64,000 bases of DNA, from positions 61,269 to 125,268 of the forward strand of contig NZ_QJUM01000020.1 of NCBI RefSeq assembly GCF_004327355.1, given 5' to 3'. Positions 54,366-63,959 of this stretch are shown here, piece by piece (positions within the stretch are counted from its first letter, which is position 1; every line of letters begins with the position of its first letter). This stretch comes from Phytopseudomonas dryadis (GTDB lineage: Bacteria; Pseudomonadota; Gammaproteobacteria; Pseudomonadales; Pseudomonadaceae). The notes under the pieces are model-generated. The model saw only the letters and a list, made by a program, of their open reading frames with translations. It was not told the DNA's origin and searched no databases. The translations under genes and the position numbers were made by a program.

Positions 54366-54396
54366 AAGCGAACGGAATGTACCATCCCGTTCGCTT
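54366..54396 (+). terminator. Hairpin between hasA and hasD
   Basis: AAGCGAACGG pairs perfectly with CCGTTCGCTT across an 11-base loop, 16 bases after the hasA stop. No T-run follows. It probably limits read-through or protects hasA mRNA, so that the abundant hemophore is made in excess over its exporter. Confidence 0.7.
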
Positions 54397-54540
54397 CGGT
54401 AACGCCGTCACGGCCCGTGTTTTCCAAGGCCCAGGTCGTGGCGGTCAAGGATTCTGAGTGTTGCCCGGGTGGCCGTCAATGGCCGTGGGCGGCACCGCCA
54501 GGCGCCGTGCGCCTCTTCTTTCCGCCAAGGAGCGTCTTGC

Positions 54541-56298
54541 ATGCGCGCGCCCGTCCCCGCGTCTGCCAACGAGATACTTCAGGCCCTCCGGGCCTGCCGG
54601 TCAGGCCTGATCCATGTCGGCCTGTTCTCCGCCGTGATCAACCTGCTGATGCTGGCGCCTGCGCTCTACATGTTGCAGGTCTACGACCGCGTGCTCGCCT
54701 CCGGCAATGTCATGACCCTGCTGATGCTGACCCTGATCGTGGTCGGCCTGTTCGTCTTCGCCGGAGCGCTGGAGTGGATCCGCAGCCTGCTGGTGATCCG
54801 CCTCGGTACGCAGCTGGACATGCGCCTCAATGCCCGGGTGTTCGAGGCGACCTTCGAGGCCAACCTGAGCAATGGCCGGCAGACCTCGGCCCAGGCCCTG
54901 AGCGACCTCACCAGCCTGCGCCAGTTCGCCACCGGCAGTGCCTTGTTCGCCTTCTTCGACGCGCCCTGGTTCCCGGTCTACCTGGGCGTGATCTTCCTGT
55001 TCAGCCCCTGGTTGGGCCTGCTGGCCCTGGCGGGTGCTCTGGCGCTGCTGGCGTTGGCCTGGCTCAACCAGCGCCTGACCCGTGCGCCACTGGCCGAGGC
55101 CGGGCGGCTGTCCATCGCCGCCAACCAGCAGGCCGCTGGCCATCTGCGCCAGGCCGAAGCCATCGAGTCCATGGGCATGTTGGCGGCGTTGCGCCGGCGC
55201 TGGTTCAGTCTGCACGCCGGCTTTCTCGGCCAGCAGAACCTGGCCAGCGAGAAGACCGCGGTGTTCAGCGCCTGGTCGAAGTACCTGCGTCTGGCCCTGC
55301 AATCGCTGGTGCTGGGCCTGGGCGCCTGGCTGGCCCTGACGGACCTGATCACCCCGGGGATGATGATCGCCGGTTCGATCCTGATGGGGCGGGTACTGGC
55401 CCCCATCGATCAGGTGCTCGGCGTCTGGCGGCAGTGGAGTCATGCGCGGCTGGCCTACGAGCGCCTGTCGACCCTGCTGCGGGCGCACCCTGCGCGCGAG
55501 GCCGGGATGCCGCTGCCGGCGCCGAGCGGTGCGCTGCGTGTCGAGCAACTCAGCGCCTTCGCCCCGGGCACGCGCACGCCCTGCCTGGTGAACCTGGGGT
55601 TCGCCCTGGAGGCGGGCGAAGTGTTGGGCGTTATCGGCCCTTCCGGTTCGGGCAAGTCGTCCCTGGCCCGCCTGCTGGTGGGCGTCGCCACGCCGCAGGC
55701 CGGCAAGGTACGCCTGGATGGCGCCGACCTGCAGCAGTGGGATCGGGCGGCCCTTGGCCCGCACATCGGTTACCTGCCCCAGGACGTGCAACTGTTCGCC
55801 GGCAGCATCGCCGAGAATATCGCCCGTTTCGCCGAGATCGAGCCGGACAAGGTGGTGGCCGCGGCACGGATGGCCGGTGTCCATGACCTGATCCTGCAAC
55901 TGGCCGACGGTTATGACACACGGCTGGGCGAGGGCGGCCAGGGCCTGTCCGGCGGGCAGAAGCAGCGCATCGGCCTGGCCCGGGCGCTGTACGGCCTGCC
56001 TGCGCTGATCGTGCTCGACGAGCCCAATTCCAATCTCGACGAGGCCGGTGAGCAGGCGCTGCTGGCGGCCATCGCCGAGGCCAGGAAGCAGGGGCGTACC
56101 CTGGTGCTGATCGCCCACAAACCGTCCCTGCTGGTCGGCACCGACAAGCTGCTGGTGCTGCGCGACGGACAGCAGCAGGCATTCGGCCCGGCACAGCGGG
56201 TGTTGCAGGAGTTGCAGCAGAAGGCGGCGCCGGCCGCGGCCGTGCGCCCGGCACCGTCGTACGGCATGAACTACAGCCAGCGGGGAGTGGCCCTCTGA
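54541..56298 (+). CDS. hasD: Type I secretion ABC transporter HasD
   Basis: This 585-residue ABC exporter has a membrane domain of six helices (about residues 20-310). The ATPase has Walker A G-P-S-G-S-G-K-S-S near 366-374, signature L-S-G-G-Q-K-Q-R, Walker B A-L-I-V-L-D-E-P-N-S, and the switch His in L-I-A-H-K. It lacks the N-terminal peptidase domain, as expected for substrates with a C-terminal signal. It recognises and exports HasA. AAGGAG lies before the ATG at 54541. Its stop overlaps the hasE start by one base. Confidence 0.92.
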   Translation: MRAPVPASANEILQALRACRSGLIHVGLFSAVINLLMLAPALYMLQVYDRVLASGNVMTLLMLTLIVVGLFVFAGALEWIRSLLVIRLGTQLDMRLNARVFEATFEANLSNGRQTSAQALSDLTSLRQFATGSALFAFFDAPWFPVYLGVIFLFSPWLGLLALAGALALLALAWLNQRLTRAPLAEAGRLSIAANQQAAGHLRQAEAIESMGMLAALRRRWFSLHAGFLGQQNLASEKTAVFSAWSKYLRLALQSLVLGLGAWLALTDLITPGMMIAGSILMGRVLAPIDQVLGVWRQWSHARLAYERLSTLLRAHPAREAGMPLPAPSGALRVEQLSAFAPGTRTPCLVNLGFALEAGEVLGVIGPSGSGKSSLARLLVGVATPQAGKVRLDGADLQQWDRAALGPHIGYLPQDVQLFAGSIAENIARFAEIEPDKVVAAARMAGVHDLILQLADGYDTRLGEGGQGLSGGQKQRIGLARALYGLPALIVLDEPNSNLDEAGEQALLAAIAEARKQGRTLVLIAHKPSLLVGTDKLLVLRDGQQQAFGPAQRVLQELQQKAAPAAAVRPAPSYGMNYSQRGVAL

Positions 56299-57620
56299 TG
56301 CACAGCAACGTACAGAGCGCGGCACCCCTGGCCGATGTCCTGCCCCTCGATGAACGCCGCTACACGCGTATGGGCGGCTGGCTGCTGGCGCTCGGTTTCG
56401 GCGGTTTTCTGCTGTGGGCCGCCCTGGCCCCGCTGGACAAGGGCGTGGCGGTCAGCGGCAACGTCGTGGTGGCCGGTAACCGCCAGGCGGTGCAGCACCC
56501 TTCCGGCGGTGTGGTGCAGCGCCTGCTGGTGCGTGATGGCGACCAGGTCGCGGCCGGACAGGTGCTGATCCGCATGGATGCTACCCAGATCAGCGCCCAG
56601 CGCGAGTCGCTGTTCGTCCAGCACCTGGGTGCCCTGGCCAGCACCGCGCGCTTGGAAGCCGAGCGCGACGGCCTGGAGGAGATCGTCTTGCCCCCTTCCC
56701 TGAGCAGCGACGACCCACGTGCGGTCGCGACCCTGGCGCTGCAGCGGCAACTGCTGAGCAGTCGCCGGGCGGCCTTGCGCCTGGAACTGGATGGGCTGCG
56801 CGAAAGCATCGCCGGGAGCCAGGCGATGCTCGAGGGCCTGCGGGCCGCCAAGGTGCACAAGGAAGAACAGCGCGCGAGCATGCAGGCCCAGTTGCAGGGC
56901 CTGCGCGAACTGGCCCGGGAGGGCTACGTGGCGCGCAACCGGCTGTTGGAGAACGAGCGCCTGTATGCCCAGCTCAACGGTGATATTTCCGAGGATCTCG
57001 GCAACATCGGCCGCACCCAGCGGCAGATTCTCGAACTGCGCCTGCGTGCCGCCCAACGCGCCGAGGAGTATCAGCAGGATGTGCGTCAGCAACTGGCCGA
57101 TGCCCGGCTGCAGGCCGAGGACCTGGGCAGCCGCCTGCGTGGCGTCGAGTTCGAGCTGGCGCACACCGAGGTACGCGCCCCGGTGGCCGGCACCGTGGTC
57201 GGGCTCGATGTGTTCACCGAGGGTGGGGTGATTTCACCGGGGCAGATGCTGATGGAGATCGTCCCGCAGGATGCGCCGTTGCTGGTCGATGCCCGCGCGC
57301 CGGTAGAGCTGGTGGACAAGCTGCAACCGGGGCTGGATGTGGAACTGCTGTTCGTGGCCTTCAACCAGAGTCGTACGCCACGGGTCAACGGCAAGGTCAC
57401 CCTGGTCTCCGCCGACCGCCTGCTCGACGAAAAGACCGATCAGCCCTATTACCGTCTGCGGGTGCAGGTGGATGAAGACGGGCTGCGCCAGTTGCAGGGC
57501 CAGCAGATTCGTCCCGGCATGCCGGTGGAGGCATTCGTGCGCACCGGCGAGCGCTCGCTGCTCAACTACCTGTTCAAGCCGTTGACCGATCGTACCCACA
57601 TGGCGCTGGTGGAAGAATGA
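56298..57620 (+). CDS. hasE: Type I secretion membrane fusion protein HasE
   Basis: This 440-residue HlyD-family adaptor has one N-terminal membrane helix (G-G-W-L-L-A-L-G-F-G-G-F-L-L-W, residues 27-41) and a lipoyl-like half (H-P-S-G-G-V-V-Q-R-L-L-V-R-D-G). A long coiled-coil region lies at about 95-285, and the C-terminal part has L-A-H-T-E-V-R-A-P-V-A-G-T-V-V-G-L. It joins HasD to the outer-membrane channel HasF. Starts by TGATG overlap with hasD and ends in an ATGA overlap with hasF. Confidence 0.92.
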   Translation: MHSNVQSAAPLADVLPLDERRYTRMGGWLLALGFGGFLLWAALAPLDKGVAVSGNVVVAGNRQAVQHPSGGVVQRLLVRDGDQVAAGQVLIRMDATQISAQRESLFVQHLGALASTARLEAERDGLEEIVLPPSLSSDDPRAVATLALQRQLLSSRRAALRLELDGLRESIAGSQAMLEGLRAAKVHKEEQRASMQAQLQGLRELAREGYVARNRLLENERLYAQLNGDISEDLGNIGRTQRQILELRLRAAQRAEEYQQDVRQQLADARLQAEDLGSRLRGVEFELAHTEVRAPVAGTVVGLDVFTEGGVISPGQMLMEIVPQDAPLLVDARAPVELVDKLQPGLDVELLFVAFNQSRTPRVNGKVTLVSADRLLDEKTDQPYYRLRVQVDEDGLRQLQGQQIRPGMPVEAFVRTGERSLLNYLFKPLTDRTHMALVEE

Positions 57621-59002
57621 ACGGGTCGATGAGCGTTCGTCCGGCCAGGCCCGGACGCGGCGGGCAACGCTGCGTGCTCCGCTGGTGCGTCGTGGCGCTG
57701 AGCCTGTTCTGCGGCCCTTCGTACGCCCTGGGGGTGATGGATGCCTACGCCCTGGCCCTGCGCAACGATCCCACCTTCCGTGCCGCCCTCAGCGAGCGCG
57801 ACGCAGGCGTGGAAAACCGTGCCATCGGCCGCGCCGGGCTGTTGCCGAACCTCTCCTATAGCTACCGCAAGGCGCGTAACGAGTCAGAGGTGTCCCAGAC
57901 CACGGCGGCGGGCAGTGTCACCACCGAGCGGGACTACGACAGCTATGCCTCGGCACTGACCCTGCAGCAGCCGCTGTTCGACTACGCGGCCTGGGCCGAG
58001 TACCGCCAGGGTGTGGCCAAGGCGGCGCTGGCCGACGAGCGTCTGCGCGGACGCGGCCAGGAACTGGTGGTGCGTCTGTTCGAGGCCTACAGCCAGGCGC
58101 TGCTGGCTGGCGAACAGATCGACCTGGCGCGCGCCCAGCGCCGTGCCTACGCCGAACAACTGCAGCTCAACCAGCGCACGTTCGAGGCGGGTGAGGGCAC
58201 CCGTACCGATCTGCTGGAAACCCGGGCCCGTCACGACCTGTCCCGGGCCCAGGAAATCGAGGCGCAGGATGCCCTGGATGCAGCCTTGCGTGAGCTGCAG
58301 GCGATCATCGGTGAACCGGTCGAGCTGGAGCAGCTGACCCCGCTGAACGGGCCTCTCGAGGCCGCGCCATTGGCGCCGGCACGTTTCGAGGGCTGGCGTG
58401 ACCTGGCGATGGCGCATAACGCCGAGCTGGCCAGCCAGCGCCATGGTCTGGAGGTGGCCGAGCAGGAGGTCGAACGCCAGCGTGCCGGTCACCTGCCGAC
58501 CCTCGGGCTGTACGCCAGCACGCGCAAGACCAGTTCCGACTCGGAAAGTACCTATAACCAGAAGTACGACACCGATAGCATCGGCATTCAGTTCAGCATG
58601 CCGCTGTTCGCCGGTGGCGGCGTCTCGGCTGCGCGGCGCCAGGCGTCGGCCTCCTATGACCAGGCCCGCTACGAGCTCGATGCCCAGCGTGACGGGGTGC
58701 TCAACGAGCTGCGCCGGCAGTTCAACCTGTGCGCCAGCAGCACCGCCAAGGTACGCGCCTACGAGCTGGCGGTGGAGTCGGCGAGTGGGCTGATCGAGGC
58801 GACCCGCAAGAGTGTGGCCGGCGGCGAACGGGTCAACCTCGACGTGCTCGACGCCGAACAGCAGCTCTACAGCGCCCGTCGCGATCTGGCCGAAGCCCGT
58901 TACGGCTACCTGCGTGCCTGGCTGCAACTGCGCTACCTGGCCGGGGTGCTGGGCGAGGGCGATCTGCAGCAACTGAGCCGTTACTTTCCAGCTGCCCGTT
59001 GA
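57617..59002 (+). CDS. hasF: TolC-family outer membrane channel HasF
   Basis: This 461-residue TolC-type protein has a signal peptide (R-W-C-V-V-A-L-S-L-F-C-G-P-S-Y-A-L, cleavage near residue 38). Two repeated OEP domains follow, rich in coiled-coil sequence, with R-N-D-P-T-F-R-A-A near the mature N-terminus, as in other type I secretion channels. It forms the trans-periplasmic exit duct for HasA. Coupled to hasE by a 4-base overlap. It is the last gene of the Has block. Confidence 0.92.
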   Translation: MNGSMSVRPARPGRGGQRCVLRWCVVALSLFCGPSYALGVMDAYALALRNDPTFRAALSERDAGVENRAIGRAGLLPNLSYSYRKARNESEVSQTTAAGSVTTERDYDSYASALTLQQPLFDYAAWAEYRQGVAKAALADERLRGRGQELVVRLFEAYSQALLAGEQIDLARAQRRAYAEQLQLNQRTFEAGEGTRTDLLETRARHDLSRAQEIEAQDALDAALRELQAIIGEPVELEQLTPLNGPLEAAPLAPARFEGWRDLAMAHNAELASQRHGLEVAEQEVERQRAGHLPTLGLYASTRKTSSDSESTYNQKYDTDSIGIQFSMPLFAGGGVSAARRQASASYDQARYELDAQRDGVLNELRRQFNLCASSTAKVRAYELAVESASGLIEATRKSVAGGERVNLDVLDAEQQLYSARRDLAEARYGYLRAWLQLRYLAGVLGEGDLQQLSRYFPAAR

Positions 59003-59495
59003 GACCTGGCATCCATCGCTTTCGATGATCTGGCGTTCAGGTGATATCGGATGAGATGTTCATGGACCATACAACGTCGGCGATTACGGGGTCACGTGAG
59101 GTCTCCGGCAGCATTGGTGGCCTGTCGCGCAGTGAAACAGCGACGTCCACAGCCCGACCCTGTGTTGCGCAGGGCCTTTTGCCCGATTGGCAAGCCTGGT
59201 TTAAATGCCAGGGTCGGGCAGATGGGTTCTCAGGCAGGCGTGTCCGTCCATTTCAGGGACCTGGCTGGAGTTCCGGCAAGTCGCTGTCACCGCGGCTCTC
59301 GGGCGAACCTCTTCTTCGTGTAGCCCGGGTCGAGCGTAGCGACACCCGGGGCAGGGCGACCCGGGTATCGCTGTGCTCAACCCAGGCTACGGTCTTATCC
59401 CCAACTGGCGAACAGGCCTGGGCGCATCTGTGGCGGGCGGCGATAGCGTGATCCGGCGCCCATGGCAGGCGTGCGCGCCACCCTGTGCTTGCAAC
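59003..59495. other. Gene-free interval between the convergent Has and Hxu blocks
   Basis: No gene is supported in these 493 bases, which lie between the 3' ends of hasF and hxuA. The only structure recognised is a single GTAGCC-type REP palindrome (59320-59390, listed separately). I see no strong T-tailed terminator for either side. Confidence 0.6.
59320..59390. repeat. Single GTAGCC-type REP palindrome
   Basis: Starts GTAGCCCGGGTCGAGCG and ends GTGCTCAACCCAGGCTAC. It is the same family as the three-unit array at 18733-19067. Placed between two converging genes, it may serve to end transcription. Confidence 0.8.
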
Positions 59496-62102
59496 TCAGA
59501 TGTCCCACACCAGATTGACCGAGAAGTTGCGTCCCGGCTGGGTCAGGCGGTCGAGGTTAGCCGGGCTGGTCACCCCTGCTTCGCCTACACCGTCATAGCC
59601 GCGCACGTCGTCCCACAGCCAGTATTGCTTGTCGGTCAGGTTATACAGGCCGGCGTTGACGGTGAGGTCGTCGGTCAGCTTGTAGTAGCCGCTCAGGTCG
59701 AGAATGCCGAAGCCCGGAGTGCGGAACTGGCTGCTGGTGCCGTCCGGTGCATTGAAGGCGCTGTCGTCGATGCGGCTCTTGTGCTTGACCAGGGTCCAGT
59801 TCAGCAGGGCACCGTAGCGCTCCTGATCGTAGCCCAGGCCGAACACGCCGGTCAGCGGGTTGACGCTGTTCAGCGGCTCGCCGGTATCGTCGTTGCGGCC
59901 GCGGGCATAGGCGATCGAGCCCTGGGTGTAGAGGCCCGGCAGGGCGCCGAAGCTGTCCAGGTTCAGGCGGCCCTTGAGTTCCACGCCGCGGATGCTGGCA
60001 TGGCTGATGTTCTGGCTCTGGAAGGCCAGGGCATTGCTGTTGGCGGTGATGGCGTTCTCGTCGATGAAATCGCGGTAACGGTTGTAGAACAGCGCCACAT
60101 CGAAGCTGCCGCCCTCGAAGTTGCCGCGCAGGCCGGTTTCCACGCCGCGGCTTTTCTCCGGGTCGAGGTCCGAGTTGGGTTCCACGGTATAGCCGCCGGC
60201 CAGGTTCTCGAAGCGACCGTACAGCGCCTTGGCGGTCGGCGTGCGGAAGCCCTCGGCGTACTGGCCGAACCAGGTGTAGTGGTCGTCGAAGGCATAGGTG
60301 ACGCCGAGCTTGGGCGACACGCGGTGCCAGGTCTTGGTTTCGTCGCTGTACTCGGTGACGCCGCTTGTGGTGATGGTGGCGAGAAACTCGTCGGTCAGTT
60401 TCGGCTCCAGACGGGTGTAGTCGTAGCGCAGGCCGGGCAGGAAGGTCCACTGGTTCCAGCGGATCTCGTCCTGGACGAACAGGCCATAGGTGTCGATGGT
60501 CGGGGCGGGGAAGTCGCTCTGCGGGATCAGGGTGTCGGCGCTGGCGGTACTCACCGCGCCCACGGCGCTGCAGTTGGTGCCGACTGCCTGACAGATGCCG
60601 TAGCCGGTGCGCAACCCGGTGACCTTCTGGTGCTTGAGGCTGGTGCCGTAGGTCAGCAGATGGTCGGTGTCGCCGATGGCGAAGGCCTTGTCCAACTGCG
60701 CATCGAACAGCCACTGGCGATCCTTGTAGTAGGTGTCCCGATAGCGCATCACGTCGCGGGTCACCGCACCGGTGAAGAAGTTGGTGGGAACGTAGTTCTC
60801 CACGGTGCTCTGGTCGGTCTTGGCGATCTGGTAGTTCAGGCTCCACTTCAGGTTGTCGGCCAGCAGGCTGTCCAGGGCCAGACTGTGCTCCAGGCCGAAG
60901 CGCTCGCGGGTGATGGTGTCGTTGCCTTGGCGCGAATGGTAGTAGCCGAAGCCGCTACCGGCATTGAACGGCCCGCCCACCGCGCTGAGCTGGTTGGTGT
61001 CGCGGTCGTCCTTGTATTTCTCGTAGGTCAGTTGCAGGCGGTCGTCGCCGGCATAGTTCCAGCCGAGCTTGGCCAGGATATTGGTGGTACGCACGTCTTC
61101 GGGGTTGGCCTCGGTGCGCGTCAGCCCGGTGCCGCCGGTGCTGCCGTAGGATTCGGTCTCGTGGCCGTTGCGCTGGCTCAGGTGCAGCAGGGCGTCGAAG
61201 TCGCCATGGCGGCCGGCCACGGTGGCGGAGGTCAGCCAGCTGTCGTCGGCCGAACTGTAGCCGGTCTTCAGCCGTGCACCGACGTCCTGGCCGGGCTTGA
61301 TGATGTCGTCCGGGTCGAGGGTGAAGTAGCTGACCGCGCCACCGATGGCGCTGCTGCCATACAGCGCCGAAGCCGGGCCGTGGAGGATTTCCACGCGCTT
61401 GACGATTTCCGGATCCACATAGTTGCGATGGGTATTGGCGTAGGGACCGTTGAAGAAGCTGGCCGGTACTTCGACGCCGTCGATCTGGGTCAGTACCCGG
61501 TCGCCGTCGATACCGCGGATGTTGTAGCCGCTGATGCCGGCGCGCTGGCCGGTACCGCCGACCGAGACGCTGGGCTCAAAGCGTACCAGCTCCTTGATGG
61601 TGTTGACGTTCTGTCGGTCGAGCTGCTCGCGGCTGTGCACGCTGACCGAGCTGGGGACTTCGCTCACGCTCTGCGCCCGGCGCGTGGCGGTTACCGTCAG
61701 CGGTTGCAGCGCCATCGCCTGGGTGGGGGTTCTGATCAGTACCACGCTGCGCGCACCGACGCTGTGGTAGGTGATGCCGGTGCCCTCGAGCAGGCGTGCG
61801 AGCGCCTGTTCGGCCGGCAGTTGACCCGTGAGGCCGGGCGAATAGACGCCGTCGGCCAGTTCGGCGGGCAGGCCGACCTGCCAGCCGGTCACCTCGCTGA
61901 AGCTATTGAGCGCGCTGACCAGCGGTTGCCGGGCGATGGCGAAGTCGTAGCCACCCGCCTGGCTCTGCTGCTGGGCGCTTGGTCCGGCATCGGCGGCATG
62001 GGCGTTCGACGGCAGGCTGGCGCACGAGATGGCGAGCGCCAGCAGGGACAGGCTGGCGGTGGACAGTCGGCGCGGCAGCGGGCGCCTGGAGTGCATGGTC
62101 AT
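59496..62102 (-). CDS. hxuA: TonB-dependent heme receptor HxuA
   Basis: This 868-residue outer-membrane receptor has a signal peptide ending S-N-A-H-A-A and an STN signalling domain (Y-D-F-A-I-A-R-Q-P-L-V-S-A-L-N-S-F). The plug reads V-P-S-S-V-S-V-H-S-R-E-Q-L, then I-R-G-I-D-G-D-R-V. The barrel has the heme/hemoglobin-receptor boxes F-R-T-P and N-S-D-L-D-P-E (variants of FRAP and NPDL), ending L-V-W-D-I. With the sigma and anti-sigma genes upstream it forms an HxuI-HxuR-HxuA-type cell-surface signalling system, which in P. aeruginosa responds to free heme. Confidence 0.88.
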   Translation of the reverse strand: MTMHSRRPLPRRLSTASLSLLALAISCASLPSNAHAADAGPSAQQQSQAGGYDFAIARQPLVSALNSFSEVTGWQVGLPAELADGVYSPGLTGQLPAEQALARLLEGTGITYHSVGARSVVLIRTPTQAMALQPLTVTATRRAQSVSEVPSSVSVHSREQLDRQNVNTIKELVRFEPSVSVGGTGQRAGISGYNIRGIDGDRVLTQIDGVEVPASFFNGPYANTHRNYVDPEIVKRVEILHGPASALYGSSAIGGAVSYFTLDPDDIIKPGQDVGARLKTGYSSADDSWLTSATVAGRHGDFDALLHLSQRNGHETESYGSTGGTGLTRTEANPEDVRTTNILAKLGWNYAGDDRLQLTYEKYKDDRDTNQLSAVGGPFNAGSGFGYYHSRQGNDTITRERFGLEHSLALDSLLADNLKWSLNYQIAKTDQSTVENYVPTNFFTGAVTRDVMRYRDTYYKDRQWLFDAQLDKAFAIGDTDHLLTYGTSLKHQKVTGLRTGYGICQAVGTNCSAVGAVSTASADTLIPQSDFPAPTIDTYGLFVQDEIRWNQWTFLPGLRYDYTRLEPKLTDEFLATITTSGVTEYSDETKTWHRVSPKLGVTYAFDDHYTWFGQYAEGFRTPTAKALYGRFENLAGGYTVEPNSDLDPEKSRGVETGLRGNFEGGSFDVALFYNRYRDFIDENAITANSNALAFQSQNISHASIRGVELKGRLNLDSFGALPGLYTQGSIAYARGRNDDTGEPLNSVNPLTGVFGLGYDQERYGALLNWTLVKHKSRIDDSAFNAPDGTSSQFRTPGFGILDLSGYYKLTDDLTVNAGLYNLTDKQYWLWDDVRGYDGVGEAGVTSPANLDRLTQPGRNFSVNLVWDI

Positions 62103-62210
62103 CGTTGAGCTCTCTGGAGGGTCGTCAGAACATCGTAAAGATACGAATAATTTGCATTGGCTTCTGACGGGACGAACGAGAGCGGGAAATGCCGTAAAAA
62201 TTTTTTCGGA

Positions 62211-63224
62211 TCAGTTGAGGATCAGCAGCGCGGGGTACTCATGCAGCCGTGCCGAGGTCACCTGGGCCAGCGAGCGCATCACTTCCAGGGGGTTGTCGAG
62301 GCGATAGTTGCCGGTGACGCTGAGGTCGTTCAGATGCGGGTTGTTGCTGACGATCCAGCCCGGGTAATAGCGCCGCAGTTCGGCCAGCACCTCGTGCAAC
62401 GGACGGTTGTCGAAGACCAGCCGGCCCTGGACCCAGGCGAGTTGCGGGGCCGAGGCGCGATTGACGCGGCTGCCGAAGCCGTTGCGGCCGACCCGGATGC
62501 TGTCGCCACTGCCCAGGCTCACGCGGGTGTCGTCGCCGGGCGAGTGCAGTTCGACTTCGCCCCGCTCGACGCTGACCTCGGCCTCGTCGTTCAGGTAGCG
62601 CACGGCGAAAGCGGTACCGCGCACCGAAACCTGCACGGGACCGGCCTTGACTTCGAAGGGGCGGCCGCTGTCGCGGGCGACGTCGAAATAGGCTTCGCCG
62701 CGGTACAGGTGGGTGACCCGCTGGCGCTCGTCGATCCGGCTGGAAATGGCGGTATCGGTATTGAGCAGCACGTGCGAGCCGTCGGCCAGCTCCAGGCTCT
62801 GCCGCTGGCCGACGGCGGTGACATGGTCGGCCTTCAGGCGCAGCAGCAGGTCGCTTTGCACGATGACGCCACAGGCCAGTAGCAGCGAGGCGGCGACCGC
62901 CAGCAGACCGCGCATGCGCCGGCGTGCGGGCGCCGCGGTTCGCCGCCGGGTTTCCAGGCGCGCCGCCGCCTCGACCAGCAGCGGCGACTGCCAGTGGCTC
63001 TGTGCCTGGCGGAAGGCTTCGGCATTGGCTGGCGATACGGCCAGCCACTCGGCGAAACGCGCGCGGCAGGCTTCGTCCGCGTCTTCCAGCAGGATCAGCC
63101 AGGTGAGCGCCTGATCCTGCGGCGTGTGGTTTTCGGCAGTGGGCCCGTCCTGGGACATCGAGCGATTCTCGCGGCTGGGGGCGTCCATTCTGGCCGAACG
63201 ACCGGGCAAACGGTAGTCGCTCAT
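62211..63224 (-). CDS. hxuR: FecR-type anti-sigma factor HxuR
   Basis: This 337-residue transducer has an N-terminal cytoplasmic FecR/DUF4880 part (L-T-W-L-I-L-L-E-D-A-D-E, then W-L-A-V-S-P-A-N-A-E-A-F). A membrane helix lies near 106-122 (L-L-A-V-A-A-S-L-L-L-A-C-G-V), and a periplasmic FecR domain follows (L-E-L-A-D-G-S-H-V-L-L-N-T-D-T). Its start overlaps the hxuI stop by 4 bases. It relays the receptor signal to HxuI. The gap of 108 bp to hxuA, which is AT-rich near 62120-62160, should contain the HxuI-dependent promoter. Confidence 0.9.
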   Translation of the reverse strand: MSDYRLPGRSARMDAPSRENRSMSQDGPTAENHTPQDQALTWLILLEDADEACRARFAEWLAVSPANAEAFRQAQSHWQSPLLVEAAARLETRRRTAAPARRRMRGLLAVAASLLLACGVIVQSDLLLRLKADHVTAVGQRQSLELADGSHVLLNTDTAISSRIDERQRVTHLYRGEAYFDVARDSGRPFEVKAGPVQVSVRGTAFAVRYLNDEAEVSVERGEVELHSPGDDTRVSLGSGDSIRVGRNGFGSRVNRASAPQLAWVQGRLVFDNRPLHEVLAELRRYYPGWIVSNNPHLNDLSVTGNYRLDNPLEVMRSLAQVTSARLHEYPALLILN

Positions 63225-63742
63225 GTCGGCGGGTTCAGCCTGTCGAGCAGGGACATGCAGATGGCCATGATCAGTTTGAGCTCTTTCTGCACCGTGCTCA
63301 GCGAAACGCCGAGCTGGGCGGCGATTTGCGCATGGCTCTGGCCGTGCAGGCGGCTGAGGATGAAAATCCGCTGTTGGCGCTCGCTCAGTTGCTCCAGCAT
63401 GCCGCCCAGGCGTTGCAGGAGTCTTTGCGCATGCAGGCTGTCCTCGTTGGAGGAGCCCGGTGCGGGGACGGCCTGGATCACTTCGTCCGGTACATCGTCG
63501 AGCAGGGTTCTGGACTGCATGCGCACGCGCCGCAGGTGATCCAGGGCGAGATTGCGTCCGGTCTGGAACAGAAAGGGCTCCAGGTGCTCGACCTTGTGCT
63601 CGCGCAGGCTGTGGGCGACCCGTAGATAGGTCTCCTGTACCAGGTCTTCGGCGATGCTGGCGTTCTTCACCATCTTGACCAGAGTGCGCAGGAGCGGGGT
63701 GCGCTGGGTCAGAAAGACGCTGTCGAGATTAGAGGTGGTCAC
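63221..63742 (-). CDS. hxuI: ECF sigma factor HxuI
   Basis: This 173-residue FecI-type sigma factor has region 2 (I-A-E-D-L-V-Q-E-T-Y-L-R-V, then F-Q-T-G-R-N-L-A-L-D-H-L-R) and region 4 (L-S-E-R-Q-Q-R-I-F-I-L-S-R-L-H-G-Q-S-H-A-Q-I). It starts with GTG at 63742. First gene of the hxuI-hxuR-hxuA set, with a Fur-like box 28-47 bases upstream. It is a different protein from HasI, so the two heme systems have separate signal outputs. Confidence 0.9.
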   Translation of the reverse strand: MTTSNLDSVFLTQRTPLLRTLVKMVKNASIAEDLVQETYLRVAHSLREHKVEHLEPFLFQTGRNLALDHLRRVRMQSRTLLDDVPDEVIQAVPAPGSSNEDSLHAQRLLQRLGGMLEQLSERQQRIFILSRLHGQSHAQIAAQLGVSLSTVQKELKLIMAICMSLLDRLNPPT

Positions 63743-63769
63743 TGGCAGATCCGGTTCGCCGACTACCGG

Positions 63770-63789
63770 TTAATGATAATCACTTTTAA
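63770..63789. promoter_or_regulatory. Fur box upstream of hxuI
   Basis: TTAATGATAATCACTTTTAA overlaps the Fur consensus well (AATGATAATCA core). It lies just upstream of the minus-strand hxuI gene, as expected for an iron-repressed sigma factor. Confidence 0.8.
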
Positions 63790-63959
63790 TGGCGTCGACT
63801 ACCGGCGGCTGCCTTTCCAGCCGGGAACGCGGATGAACAGGATGAGTGGCTGCTGAAGGCAAAAGCGGACGATCGTAATTAGATGGACTCGCCCCCGCCG
63901 AGGCGTCGATGCGCCACGGTGGCATTCTAATGATGACCAACGGCAGCGAGGGCGAGGCC

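Noticed and set aside
59373..62108. 911-codon antisense frame over hxuA
   Set aside because: Shadow of the receptor gene; repetitive Val/Ala/Gly composition and no recognisable motif.
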